Part shown: piece by piece, positions 1 to 6,946 of the stretch
Layout: the number at the start of each line of letters is the position of its first letter
How positions within the stretch are numbered: the stretch's first letter is position 1
NCBI GenBank assembly: GCA_016927095.1
Contig: JAFGNI010000541.1
Coordinates: 1 to 9,514 of the forward strand
Direction of reading: 5' to 3'
DNA: 9,514 nucleotides
From: Anaerolineae bacterium
Lineage (GTDB): Bacteria > Chloroflexota > Anaerolineae > B4-G1 > SLSP01
The notes under the pieces: model-generated
The model's database searches: none
Told to the model about the DNA's origin: nothing
What the model saw: the letters and a program-made list of their open reading frames with translations, nothing else
Translations under genes and position numbers: made by a program

Positions 1-2208
1 CCCCTCCTGCTCGAAGCCCTGCTCGGAGTAGTCACTCAGGCCCAGATAGACCGCGCGCCGGCAGCGGCGGAGCAGCCCCATGATCTGCCGGTGGAGCATC
101 GTCTGGCGCAGTTGGAACTCCTCGGCGTCCGTCCAGAGCTTGCCGACAGGCCACCGGCGGCTCAGCACATAGGGGTGGGTCAGCGGCTGGTAGAGGCGCT
201 CCCACCACCCCTGTCCCCCGATGTCCAACCAGACCTGCACATCCACGGGCCGGTTGGTCAGGAGAAACGTGTAGGCGGGCGCCAACAGCACGGCATCGTC
301 GGGCGTCACCCGCCACAACTGCAGGTACTGCGCAGCGATTACGCCTTGGCGCACCATCTCCAGATACTCGAGGCCCACAGCCCGCCCCTCGGGCAGATCT
401 GTCGCGATCTGCCGGAACTTCTGAACCGACTCGACAAGCATAGCCACAACCCGACCGCCATCGAGATCGCGGTGGAACCCAAACCCAGGCTGCGACAGCA
501 ATTCTCCGAAGAGGCGCGCCAGATAGTGATCCAGTGGCACGGTGTCACCCTGAGCGTAGGTCAACAGCTCGTGGCGGAGCTTGTCATACCGCTCCCCGAG
601 AGCAAACGTGATCCGCTGTTGCACGTCGGTGTTGAGGTCGGCGAAGCTCACGAGATCAGGGACACCGTCATGAGGCCGGTAGACAATACTGCTCAACAAC
701 TGCGCCCGCACGAGATCCAGGTCCGCGATGGCATACATCAACGCGTGCGTGACGTCGTGCTGCGTCGGCACGATGCGCCACGCCGGATGGGCCAGCGCGG
801 CCAACGTCAGCAGCGTCTGGGTCGCCGGTTCGTCGCGCAGCGCCCGCGAAGGGCGGTGGGAGCGGACCGGCACATCCAACTGCCCCAACCGGTGTGTCAA
901 CGAGAAACGCAGTGCATCGGACAAGAACGGCGCCAGGACCACGATCTCGTTGGGCGACACATTCCGCCGGTGAACCAGGTCGCTGATCTGCTCGGCAACC
1001 CAGTCGAGCATCTCTGGGTGAAAACGATGGTTCTCGAAATGCAGAACACGCGCGATCCGGACAGCCGTGAGCACCGGGCCAGATGGCTCTGAAAGCTGAA
1101 GCAGCTCGGCGTCTCCTGCCCGCGGCGATCGTGGCACAACGGTACCACCTGACGCTCCCGGCGCGGCGGAGGTTTCGGTCGGTGCCGTCGCCTCCGAAGA
1201 GCTCGATACCGCCTCAGAGGATGCGACCGGGGCAAGCACCCGATCCAGCGCCCCACTCAGCGCTGCCACATCGTCGCCAACCACAAAGGACTGCGCAAAG
1301 GTCACCGTCTCATCGCACAGATCGCGCATCATGAGCGCGCTCTCCGGGTCGGCGCCTAGGAAGCTGCGATAGCCGGCCTGTTGGTCGAAGATCACCAGCG
1401 CCGACACAGCTTGGCCCAGCCAGGTGTAGATGATGTCGTGGGCGACAGGGGTGTCCTCCTCCACATTGTCCACGATGAGATGCCGATAATTCTCCAGCAG
1501 GTGCTCGCGGCACAGGGGCTCTTCCCAGAGGTGGTCAACAAAGATCGCTAGCTGTAGTGAGAAGTCCAACAGGTTGTGGTCCAGACAATAGCGACGGAAC
1601 TGCATCGCACACGCCTGCGCCTCATCGTAGACTCGGGCCTGCGCCTGCTCCCCCATCCACGCGCCCTTCAAGCGCGCGGCGATCTCACCTGGTGGAAATC
1701 CGACCACAGCCGACTTGTTCAGGTTGTCCAAGATCTGGCTGTAGAGCCGGTTGCGGTCGATCGTGATAGACTCGAAGAAGCCCTCCCGGTCGACCAGCGG
1801 TCCCACCACGTGCGCCATGTAGTATTGGGAGGTCTCCAGCGTGAGGAAGGAGGGCCGCTCGTCGGGATTGGCGAATCCCGCCTCTTCCGCTACGAGGGGC
1901 CAGAACAGGTCGATCATACGCCGCGCGATGCCGCCAATGGTCGCGACGTTGACGGACCCGCCCGCGGGGATATCCGGCTGCCGCAGCGCCTCAAGATAGG
2001 GCCGCGCCAACGTCCGCTGCGGCACGATCACGGCGATGCTGTCTGCTGGGACACCGGCCTCCAGGAGGTGCCGCAGGCGCGCGATACCTGTGGTGGTCTT
2101 GCCGCTGCCCGCCGGGCCCTGGAGGAACACGCGTCCCAAGGGTGCACGCTGCGCCACAGCGCGCTGGTCGTCCCTAAGCCCCACAGCCATCGCCAGTCGC
2201 GTCTCCAT
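1..2208 (-). CDS. UvrD/AddB-like superfamily 1 DNA helicase, 3' end cut by the window edge
   Basis: The minus strand is open from ATG 2208 to base 1, giving the first 736 residues with no stop, so the C-terminus lies outside. Seen: a Q-motif-like LRDDQRAVA (11-19), a Walker A GPAGSGKT (31-38), a motif-II region LIVDNVEED (244-252), and a motif-III-like stretch FDQQAGYRSFLGA (274-286). A Ser/Ala/Thr-rich linker (about 327-361) follows, then a second helicase half with NEIVVLAPF and SRALRDEP, like UvrD motif IV onward. The last visible residues (YLGLSDYSEQGFEQEG) resemble the approach to motif VI. Known: such proteins unwind DNA with ATP in repair or recombination. Odd: the motif II catalytic Glu is Asn248 and motif III is degenerate, as in AddB-type helicases. 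An in-frame ATG at 2190 is an alternative start; neither has a strong Shine-Dalgarno site. The gene is divergent from the URO-D gene and functionally unrelated to the sugar genes. The superfamily is fairly sure, the exact role is not. Confidence 0.85.
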   Translation of the reverse strand, partial: METRLAMAVGLRDDQRAVAQRAPLGRVFLQGPAGSGKTTTGIARLRHLLEAGVPADSIAVIVPQRTLARPYLEALRQPDIPAGGSVNVATIGGIARRMIDLFWPLVAEEAGFANPDERPSFLTLETSQYYMAHVVGPLVDREGFFESITIDRNRLYSQILDNLNKSAVVGFPPGEIAARLKGAWMGEQAQARVYDEAQACAMQFRRYCLDHNLLDFSLQLAIFVDHLWEEPLCREHLLENYRHLIVDNVEEDTPVAHDIIYTWLGQAVSALVIFDQQAGYRSFLGADPESALMMRDLCDETVTFAQSFVVGDDVAALSGALDRVLAPVASSEAVSSSSEATAPTETSAAPGASGGTVVPRSPRAGDAELLQLSEPSGPVLTAVRIARVLHFENHRFHPEMLDWVAEQISDLVHRRNVSPNEIVVLAPFLSDALRFSLTHRLGQLDVPVRSHRPSRALRDEPATQTLLTLAALAHPAWRIVPTQHDVTHALMYAIADLDLVRAQLLSSIVYRPHDGVPDLVSFADLNTDVQQRITFALGERYDKLRHELLTYAQGDTVPLDHYLARLFGELLSQPGFGFHRDLDGGRVVAMLVESVQKFRQIATDLPEGRAVGLEYLEMVRQGVIAAQYLQLWRVTPDDAVLLAPAYTFLLTNRPVDVQVWLDIGGQGWWERLYQPLTHPYVLSRRWPVGKLWTDAEEFQLRQTMLHRQIMGLLRRCRRAVYLGLSDYSEQGFEQEG

Positions 2209-2247
2209 TCTTGTCAGCTACAGAACAGCCGTTCGATGATGACATCC

Positions 2248-2274
2248 ATTGTACCCCGTGACCGGCCTTGTCAA
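2248..2274 (-). promoter_or_regulatory. Probable sigma-70-type promoter of the helicase gene
   Basis: On the minus strand a consensus -35 TTGACA (2269-2274) is followed after 15 bp by TACAAT (2248-2253), one mismatch from the -10 consensus. Transcription would begin near 2241, about 33 nt before the ATG at 2208. The 15-bp spacer is shorter than the usual 17, which lowers confidence. Confidence 0.45.
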
Positions 2275-2322
2275 CCGCCCACCCGGCGGCGGTGCCTCGC
2301 CAAGTGCGCCTGACACCACCCC

Positions 2323-2361
2323 TGCGCCCAAGGGCTTTCTCTTTGCGCCCAAGGGCTTCCT
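2323..2361. repeat. Two-copy 21-bp tandem repeat in the divergent intergenic region
   Basis: TGCGCCCAAGGGCTTTCT (2323-2340) and TGCGCCCAAGGGCTTCCT (2344-2361) differ at one base of 18 and are spaced at a 21-bp period, about two helical turns. The spacing puts both copies on the same face of the DNA. They may be paired regulator sites or a remnant of a dispersed repeat. No known binding motif is recognised. Confidence 0.6.
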
Positions 2362-2394
2362 GCCCGAGTCTGCTCGGGCTGAGGCCTTGGGCGC
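2345..2394. repeat. Nested inverted repeat (two-part stem-loop)
   Basis: An outer 10-bp stem pairs GCGCCCAAGG (2345-2354) with CCTTGGGCGC (2385-2394). Inside it a 7-bp hairpin GCCCGAG-TCTG-CTCGGGC spans 2362-2379. The upstream repeat copy at 2324-2333 can replace the left outer arm, so two alternative structures are possible. No T-run follows on either strand, so this is not a classical intrinsic terminator. Whether it is transcribed in the URO-D leader depends on where that start site lies. Confidence 0.55.
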
Positions 2395-2419
2395 TCTCAA
2401 GCACGCTTCCTCGCCCATG

Positions 2420-2432
2420 GCCGCCAGGCGGC
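2420..2432. promoter_or_regulatory. Small GC-rich palindrome, possible operator
   Basis: GCCGCC-A-GGCGGC is a perfect 6+1+6 palindrome lying about 45 bp upstream of the TACAAT element before the URO-D gene. It could be an operator, but GC-rich palindromes this short arise by chance in such DNA. Confidence 0.15.
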
Positions 2433-2476
2433 GGCAAGCCACCCCAGTGCCCGGTGGCGCTAACGACCACGCCGCG

Positions 2477-2482
2477 TACAAT
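2477..2482 (+). promoter_or_regulatory. Possible -10 element for the URO-D-like gene
   Basis: TACAAT lies 37 nt before the ATG at 2519 and sits in an AT-richer patch of a GC-rich spacer. No convincing -35 hexamer is found 15-18 bp upstream, so any promoter here would need an activator or another sigma factor. The same GTACAAT heptamer is the -10 of the divergent helicase promoter. Confidence 0.25.
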
Positions 2483-2518
2483 ATCCCCACCTAATCGATC
2501 CCGGAAGGACGAAGAACC

Positions 2519-3577
2519 ATGCCCAAAGAGACGATGACGCCGAAAGAGCGCTGGCTCGCGGTACTGACACGCAAGCAACCCGACCGGCTGCCGATGGACT
2601 ACTGGGCGACGGAGGAAGCCACGCAGAAGCTGATGGCCTTCCTCGACGTCGGAACGCAGGCGGAGATGTATCGGGTGCTGCACATTGACCGGCTGGTCAC
2701 GGTCGGCCCGGCCTACGTGGGCCCGCCCATTGCCGAGGATGTGGATATGTACGGCTGCCGGTTCAGGGACGTCCAGTACAAGACCGGCGTCTATCGCGAG
2801 GTCATCACCCACCCCTTGGCCCGGTACGAGACCGCTGAAGAGGTCGCGGCCAACTACACTTGGCCCACCGTCGATTGGTTCAACTACAGCGGCATCCCGG
2901 CTCAAGTCGAGGGCAGGGACGATTACGCAGTGCGTGGTGGCGGTTCGGAACCGTTCCTCACCTACTGCCAACTTCGGGGGCTCGAGCAGGCCTATATGGA
3001 CCTAGTAATGAACCCAGAGATGGTCCACTACTGCCTCGACCAGCTCTTCGACTTCTGCTACGAGAACACGACCCGCATCTACGAAGCTATCCCGGGGCGA
3101 GTCAATGTCTCCTACGTCGCGGAGGACATGGGCTCGCAGGAGTCTCTGCTCTTCTCACCCAAGCAAATCCACGAGTTCCTGATCCCTCGTATGAAGCGGA
3201 TGATCGATCTGGCCCACAGCGCCGGCGCCTACGCCTTCTTCCACAGCGACGGCGCGGTGCGCCGCATCATCCCCGACATGATCGAGGCCGGCATCGACGT
3301 GTTGAACCCCATCCAGTGGCGCTGCAAAGGCATGGAACGGAAAGGCCTGAAACGCGACTTCGGTGATCGCATCGTCTTCCACGGGGGTGTGGATAACCAA
3401 CAGACACTCCCTTTCGGCACGGTGGCGGACGTACGAGAAGAGGTCGCAGCCAACATAGAGATCTTGGGCGAGGGCGGGGGCTACATCATCGCCCCCTGCC
3501 ACAACATCCAGGCCAACACCCCTCCGGAGAACGTGGTCGCGATGTACGAGACCGGCTACGCCCAGGGCTGGACGTAG
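2519..3577 (+). CDS. URO-D-superfamily protein (uroporphyrinogen decarboxylase / methylcobalamin methyltransferase-like)
   Basis: Encodes 352 residues. The ATG start is supported by GGAAGGA (2503-2509), 9 nt upstream. The C-terminal half carries family landmarks: a FFHSDG strand end (240-245), the DVLNPIQ strand (260-266), FHGGVDNQQTLPFGT (287-301) and PCHNIQANTPPENV (326-339). Known: this barrel superfamily includes HemE and the zinc-dependent MtaA/MtbA/CmuA methyltransferases. The N-terminal Arg-rich substrate loop of HemE (RQAGR type) is absent; the equivalent stretch reads DRLPMDYWATEEA (22-34). A heme-pathway role is therefore unlikely. His242, Cys327 and His328 sit where MtaA-type enzymes place zinc ligands, but the exact His-x-Cys motif is not present. 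No corrinoid protein or other methyltransferase lies in the window. It converges on the sugar operon, so a link to sugar metabolism is only an inference. Family assignment is secure; the reaction is unknown. Confidence 0.9.
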   Translation: MPKETMTPKERWLAVLTRKQPDRLPMDYWATEEATQKLMAFLDVGTQAEMYRVLHIDRLVTVGPAYVGPPIAEDVDMYGCRFRDVQYKTGVYREVITHPLARYETAEEVAANYTWPTVDWFNYSGIPAQVEGRDDYAVRGGGSEPFLTYCQLRGLEQAYMDLVMNPEMVHYCLDQLFDFCYENTTRIYEAIPGRVNVSYVAEDMGSQESLLFSPKQIHEFLIPRMKRMIDLAHSAGAYAFFHSDGAVRRIIPDMIEAGIDVLNPIQWRCKGMERKGLKRDFGDRIVFHGGVDNQQTLPFGTVADVREEVAANIEILGEGGGYIIAPCHNIQANTPPENVVAMYETGYAQGWT

Positions 3578-3604
3578 TGTGCGGACTATGAGGTGTAGAG
3601 CTGT

Positions 3605-3643
3605 TCACCAGGCGCCGGCAGCGACGCTGCCGGCGCCTGGTGA
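3605..3643. terminator. 39-bp palindrome between convergent genes, likely bidirectional terminator or transcription barrier
   Basis: An 18-nt arm (3605-3622, beginning TCACCAGGCG) is perfectly complementary to 3626-3643 around a GAC loop, giving an extremely stable GC-rich stem. It lies 28 bp after the URO-D stop, between two convergent genes. No T-run follows on either strand, so termination would be non-canonical, or the element protects the mRNA 3' end. Confidence 0.6.
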
Positions 3644-3716
3644 GCCGCATATCGGATGAGGCACGCGCACTGCAGATGCGCCCCACATCCGGCCGGCACG
3701 TAGTCTGCCGTACCAA

Positions 3717-3747
3717 GTGCACCCCACCAACTGCAGGTGGGGCGCAC
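3717..3747. terminator. Second hairpin in the convergent intergenic region
   Basis: GTGCACCCCACC (3717-3728) pairs with GGTGGGGCGCAC (3736-3747) over a 7-nt loop with one A-C mismatch. A further arm, TGCGCCCCAC at 3677-3686, perfectly complements 3737-3746 and could compete for the same right arm. No T-run follows. It may add to termination or RNA stability. Confidence 0.4.
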
Positions 3748-3814
3748 TAGGGGATCGATGAGCACTTGCATGCCCAGCATCTAGGTGCAGGGCAACATGA
3801 CGTGGGGAGTTCTG

Positions 3815-3852
3815 CCCTTATCCCTTTTCCCTTTTCCCCTATCCCTTCCCCC
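3815..3852 (-). other. Polypyrimidine tract; six G-runs on the minus strand (G-quadruplex candidate)
   Basis: The plus strand carries C-runs at 3815-3817, 3822-3824, 3829-3831, 3836-3839, 3843-3845 and 3848-3852, separated by 2-4 nt. The minus strand, which is the mRNA sense of the isomerase gene, therefore has six G-runs of 3-5 just after its stop codon. This meets the usual pattern for a G-quadruplex (four runs of at least 3, loops of at most 7). A transcription-pausing or RNA 3'-end role is inferred. Confidence 0.5.
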
Positions 3853-5279
3853 TATACGTGCCGGTAGAGCTCCCAGCCGAGGTACGTCGTCAGCGCCTCT
3901 TCCAGCACAGCCGCAACGTGACCACGGGTCACAGCGGTGTGATGCTCGAAGCCGTTCTTGCAGATGAAGTCCATCAATTGCTGGAGCCCATCAACGCGCA
4001 GTACGGCTGAACCACCTTGGAAGGCGCCGACGGGGTCGTCCGTCATCTCGCCTTCACCGAGGTAGGCCTTGATCACACCCATAGGATCGTCGGTGGAGGC
4101 CCGGAAGAAGGTGATTGGGCCAGGCGCCGCCTGCCCCTTGATAGCGCCGAAACACCTGTCGGGTCCCAGCGAGGCACCGAGGATATCGAGATTGGAGACC
4201 TCGACCTCACTCAGCATAAAGCTCTTGGGGAAGTTGCTGCAGTGCGTGTTGATGCACATATCGCGGTCGTCGCCGTAGTTGTTGTTCCAATCCTGGAACG
4301 CCGGCGGGTTGCCCGACGCGAGAAGCAACGCGTACATCGAGACGGCGCCCATCACATCTACCTCACAGGCACTGGGCAGGAGGCGGTCGCCCATCATGGC
4401 CATCGAGATGCAGGTCCCACATCCATAGTTCTTCTGGATCGAATCCCAACACTCGACAGCGCTGGCATCGCACTCGTTTTTGTCCATCCAACGGTCCATC
4501 GTCACGGAGAGCTTGGCCTGCTTCAGGATGTTCTCCCGGCGGATGGTGTCAGGAATCGTTCCGTAGCCCATGATCGCGGCGAGCTTCTCCTGGACGTCCG
4601 GATCATCATCGCTCAGCGACTGGGCCCCGAAGATAATCTCCGAAAGGTCCACCGGGACGACCGTGATGCCGGCGCTCTGCAGAAGCTTCTCGCTGAACCG
4701 GACGGTCTGGAAAGCCGCAGGGCGCGCCCCGATCGCGCCGATCCGCGCGGAGCGCAGGCCATTGACGACACGGCAGACCCGGGCGAAGAAGCTGAGATCA
4801 GCGAGGAACTCGGGGCTGTCAATGGGGTAGGTATGATACGTTGTGTTCGTGAACGGGATCCCGTACTGATAGAGGTTGTTGCAAACCGAGAGCTTCCCAC
4901 AGAAGGCGTCCCGGCGCTGGTCGACCAGCAGCTTGTCGACCTCATCGTCACAGGCCTGGACCATGACCGGCACATCCAGCCCGGACATCTGGATGGTCTC
5001 CACCACGGCAAGTTCATCCCCGAAGTTGGGCAGCACGACAAGGATGCCGTCGATCTTGCCGGCATTCTCGCGGAAGAGCGCCGCGGCTAGCTTGGCGTGC
5101 GCCCGGGTCTCAATGGCGCCACAGGGAGTGGCGTCCTCCGGCGTAACGACGTAATCATAGCCGTTTGCCTCGAGGATCTGCAGCAGGCTCTTGCGCACGC
5201 CCACGGCCAATTCTACATTGAAGAACCCGCGCGTGCCCACGATCACACCAAAGCAAGTCTTCTTCTCGATGATGCGCAT
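3852..5279 (-). CDS. L-fucose/L-arabinose isomerase-fold protein, probable sugar isomerase
   Basis: Encodes 475 residues. The ATG is preceded by AAGGAG (5289-5294). The N-terminal half looks like the Rossmann-like domains of FucI/AraA (VVLPNFGDELAVVETIQ near 81-97). The C-terminal half carries the family metal-site pattern: LPSACEVDVMG (301-311, Glu306), FQDWNN (328-333, Asp330) and EHHTAVTRGH (445-454, His446/447). These match the Glu-Asp-His manganese ligands of FucI. Known: the family interconverts aldoses and ketoses. It is shorter than E. coli FucI (about 590 residues) and diverged, so the substrate is unknown; some relatives are annotated only as fucose isomerase-like. It has 15 cysteines, high for a cytosolic isomerase of this size. 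It is last in the minus-strand run, 92 bp after the peroxidase gene, and the FGGY kinase upstream would suit a ketose product. Confidence 0.85.
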   Translation of the reverse strand: MRIIEKKTCFGVIVGTRGFFNVELAVGVRKSLLQILEANGYDYVVTPEDATPCGAIETRAHAKLAAALFRENAGKIDGILVVLPNFGDELAVVETIQMSGLDVPVMVQACDDEVDKLLVDQRRDAFCGKLSVCNNLYQYGIPFTNTTYHTYPIDSPEFLADLSFFARVCRVVNGLRSARIGAIGARPAAFQTVRFSEKLLQSAGITVVPVDLSEIIFGAQSLSDDDPDVQEKLAAIMGYGTIPDTIRRENILKQAKLSVTMDRWMDKNECDASAVECWDSIQKNYGCGTCISMAMMGDRLLPSACEVDVMGAVSMYALLLASGNPPAFQDWNNNYGDDRDMCINTHCSNFPKSFMLSEVEVSNLDILGASLGPDRCFGAIKGQAAPGPITFFRASTDDPMGVIKAYLGEGEMTDDPVGAFQGGSAVLRVDGLQQLMDFICKNGFEHHTAVTRGHVAAVLEEALTTYLGWELYRHV

Positions 5280-5335
5280 AGCTTTTCACTCCTTGAATAG
5301 ATACGATGAGGCAGCCTCTGCACCAAACGCATCAG

Positions 5336-5371
5336 CCCCCTGGCACCCTAGCCCTTGTCCCGTAGCTCCCC
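5336..5371 (-). other. G-run tract upstream of the isomerase gene (G-quadruplex candidate)
   Basis: Plus-strand C-runs at 5336-5340, 5346-5348, 5352-5354, 5359-5361 and 5368-5371 give five minus-strand G-runs with loops of 3-6 nt. The tract lies in the 92-bp gap between the peroxidase stop and the isomerase start, on the mRNA-sense strand. Folding in the RNA could affect readthrough from the upstream genes or act as an insulator. The rest of the gap holds the isomerase ribosome binding site and no clear promoter. Confidence 0.4.
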
Positions 5372-5854
5372 TCACAGCACCTTTTCGATCCGCGGGGCCA
5401 TGTCCTTGGGCACTATGTTCGGCTCGAAGCGCTCCAGAACCCTGCCTTCACGGTCCACGAGGAACTTCGTGAAGTTCCATTTGATCGCTTTGATGCCCAG
5501 CGCCCCAGAGGCCTCTTGCTTGAGGAACTTGTAGAGGGGGTGCGCCCCTGCGCCATTGACATCGATCTTAGCAAACATCGGGAAGGTGACACCGTAGTTC
5601 ACCTGGCAGAACTCCCGGATCTCCGATTCGGTGCCGGGCTCTTGATTCGCAAACTGGTTAGACGGAAAACCCAGAATCTCAAAGCCCCGATCACGGTACT
5701 GCTCGTAGAGCTCCTGCAGTCCCGCGTATTGCGGTGTGAGCCCGCACTTGCTGGCTGTGTTAACAATCAGCAGCACCTTCCCTCTGTAGGTGTCCAGAGA
5801 CTGCGGAAGCCCCATGATGTTCTCCACTGTGAAATCGTAGACTGACTCGGCCAT
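5372..5854 (-). CDS. Glutathione peroxidase-family thiol peroxidase (Cys type)
   Basis: Encodes 160 residues, the usual family length. The ATG at 5854 is chosen over one at 5914 because AGGAGGA (5862-5868) sits directly upstream and the family N-terminus (VYDFTVENI) begins here. Active-site features: [12 protein letters not shown] with peroxidatic Cys37 (32-43), [12 protein letters not shown] with Gln71 (63-74), and KWNF with Trp126 and Asn127. Cys83 in EFCQVNYGV lies 46 residues after Cys37, the spacing of the peroxidatic and resolving cysteines in thioredoxin-dependent members such as yeast Gpx3. Known: these enzymes reduce H2O2 and organic hydroperoxides. Inference: thioredoxin is the reductant despite the name. 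The Cys of the FPCNQF motif is Ser65. It sits between the SDR gene (69 bp upstream) and the isomerase gene (92 bp downstream), so it may share their transcript, although it has no obvious sugar role. Confidence 0.93.
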   Translation of the reverse strand: MAESVYDFTVENIMGLPQSLDTYRGKVLLIVNTASKCGLTPQYAGLQELYEQYRDRGFEILGFPSNQFANQEPGTESEIREFCQVNYGVTFPMFAKIDVNGAGAHPLYKFLKQEASGALGIKAIKWNFTKFLVDREGRVLERFEPNIVPKDMAPRIEKVL

Positions 5855-5923
5855 ATACACGTCCTCCTGAATAGCATGTTGGTGAACACGCGTCCGCCCG
5901 GATGTTCCAGGCAACAGACTTCG

Positions 5924-6946
5924 CTATCCTTGCAGTTCGGCAACCATCCCCTCGCCCAACCGCTGCCACGCCTCAATCAACTGATCATAGAACGGAGCAT
6001 TGTCGCAGTTCTGTGGCCCGCCATGAGCATCGAGCCAACCGATCACCCCGCGGGCCCCCTCTGCAAAGGGCACCGTGTAGCGAAAACCAAGGTCACGCCT
6101 CGCCGCTCTGTTATCAAAGATGTTGTTGTAGTGAAAGTTCTCAACGCACCATTCAGCCCGCTTGGGCACCGCGCGCCCCAGGACATCTGTGGGAATATGC
6201 ACGATATCTGGTTCTGGCGCGCCCAAGGCCTCGGCCACGATATGCATGTAGGCATTCCACGTCAGCCACTCCTCACCAGCAGTGTGATACGCCTGCCCAT
6301 GGGCAGCTTCGTTGCCCAAGGCGCCGACAAAGGCGCGCGCGACGTCATCGCGGTGGCAAGCCACCCAGAAAGAGGTGCCATCGCCGTGAACGATGACCGG
6401 GCGTCCTTTGCGCAGGCGATCCATGAAGTACGAGTCCCACCCGAAGGTATGGAGAATCGTGCCCCCCTCGGCATAGGTCCACGCCGGACGGATCATCGTC
6501 GCGGCAAAATCGCCGCGATCGTGTGCCTGCTCAACGATACGTTCGCAGACCGCCTTGTTATGGGCATAGGGGAACGTCTCTGACGGGCTGCGCTCCGCCG
6601 ACTCGACAACCGGGTAGACAGCTGCCGGCTTGGTATAGACGTCGACGGTGCTACAGAAGATGTACTGGGTCGTACGTCCCCGGAGAGCACGCACAGCGCT
6701 CTCGACATCTTCAGGCACGTAGGCAACCATGTCCACAACAGCATCCCAGGTGCCGAGGGCAGCCATTTGGTCTTCGAACACATCATAGGCCGTCCGGTCG
6801 CCAAAGACAAGCTGCACGTCCGCTATCGAGAAATTAGCGGCACGCTTTCCTCGGTTGTACAGCGTGACATCATCACCGCGCGCCACGAGCATCCGTGTGA
6901 TCCCCGTACTGATCGTGCCCGTCCCACCTATGACCAACACTCTCAC
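5924..6946 (-). CDS. NAD-dependent epimerase/dehydratase (SDR family)
   Basis: Encodes 340 residues from a GTG start. The stop of the upstream gene overlaps it as GTGA (4 nt), and GAGGAG (6955-6960) supports this start. The N-terminal Rossmann motif is GGTGTIS (7-13) after the strand MRVLVI, as in extended SDRs that bind NAD(P). Catalytic landmarks are Ser99-Thr100 (FCSTVDVY) and Tyr127-x3-Lys131 (YAHNK). HRDDVARAFVGAL (198-210) and the C-terminal sugar-binding part follow the epimerase layout. Known: members act on nucleotide sugars or free sugars and sugar acids. The third Gly of the nucleotide motif is Ser, as in many atypical members. Being coupled to the lipoprotein and next to the kinase, it probably oxidises or epimerises an intermediate of the same pathway; the substrate is unknown. 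Confidence 0.88.
   Translation of the reverse strand: MRVLVIGGTGTISTGITRMLVARGDDVTLYNRGKRAANFSIADVQLVFGDRTAYDVFEDQMAALGTWDAVVDMVAYVPEDVESAVRALRGRTTQYIFCSTVDVYTKPAAVYPVVESAERSPSETFPYAHNKAVCERIVEQAHDRGDFAATMIRPAWTYAEGGTILHTFGWDSYFMDRLRKGRPVIVHGDGTSFWVACHRDDVARAFVGALGNEAAHGQAYHTAGEEWLTWNAYMHIVAEALGAPEPDIVHIPTDVLGRAVPKRAEWCVENFHYNNIFDNRAARRDLGFRYTVPFAEGARGVIGWLDAHGGPQNCDNAPFYDQLIEAWQRLGEGMVAELQG

Noticed and set aside
91..1092. Long ATG-initiated open frame on the plus strand (333 codons)
   Set aside because: It lies opposite the helicase gene, its translation shows no recognisable domain, and long antisense frames are expected in GC-rich DNA. The helicase frame has clear motifs.
1576..2313. Plus-strand open frame of 245 codons
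   Set aside because: Antisense to the helicase N-terminus, including its Walker A region; Arg/His-rich with no domain.
2174..2971. Minus-strand open frame of 265 codons across the divergent promoter region
   Set aside because: It overlaps the start of both the helicase and the URO-D genes and runs through the repeat structures; no family features.
2519..3577. Calling this gene hemE
   Set aside because: The conserved N-terminal Arg-containing substrate loop of uroporphyrinogen decarboxylase is absent and no other heme gene is nearby.
4017..5090. Plus-strand open frame of 357 codons
   Set aside because: Antisense to the isomerase gene, which has metal-site motifs and a good ribosome binding site.
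5308..5318. Small palindrome GAGGCAGCCTC before the isomerase gene
   Set aside because: Only 5-bp arms with no second copy nearby; too weak to call an operator.
6293..6306. 14-bp perfect palindrome CTGCCCATGGGCAG
   Set aside because: It lies inside the SDR coding sequence and is short enough to occur by chance at this base composition.
5876..6583. Plus-strand open frame of 235 codons
   Set aside because: Antisense to the SDR gene, whose Rossmann and YxxxK motifs are clear.
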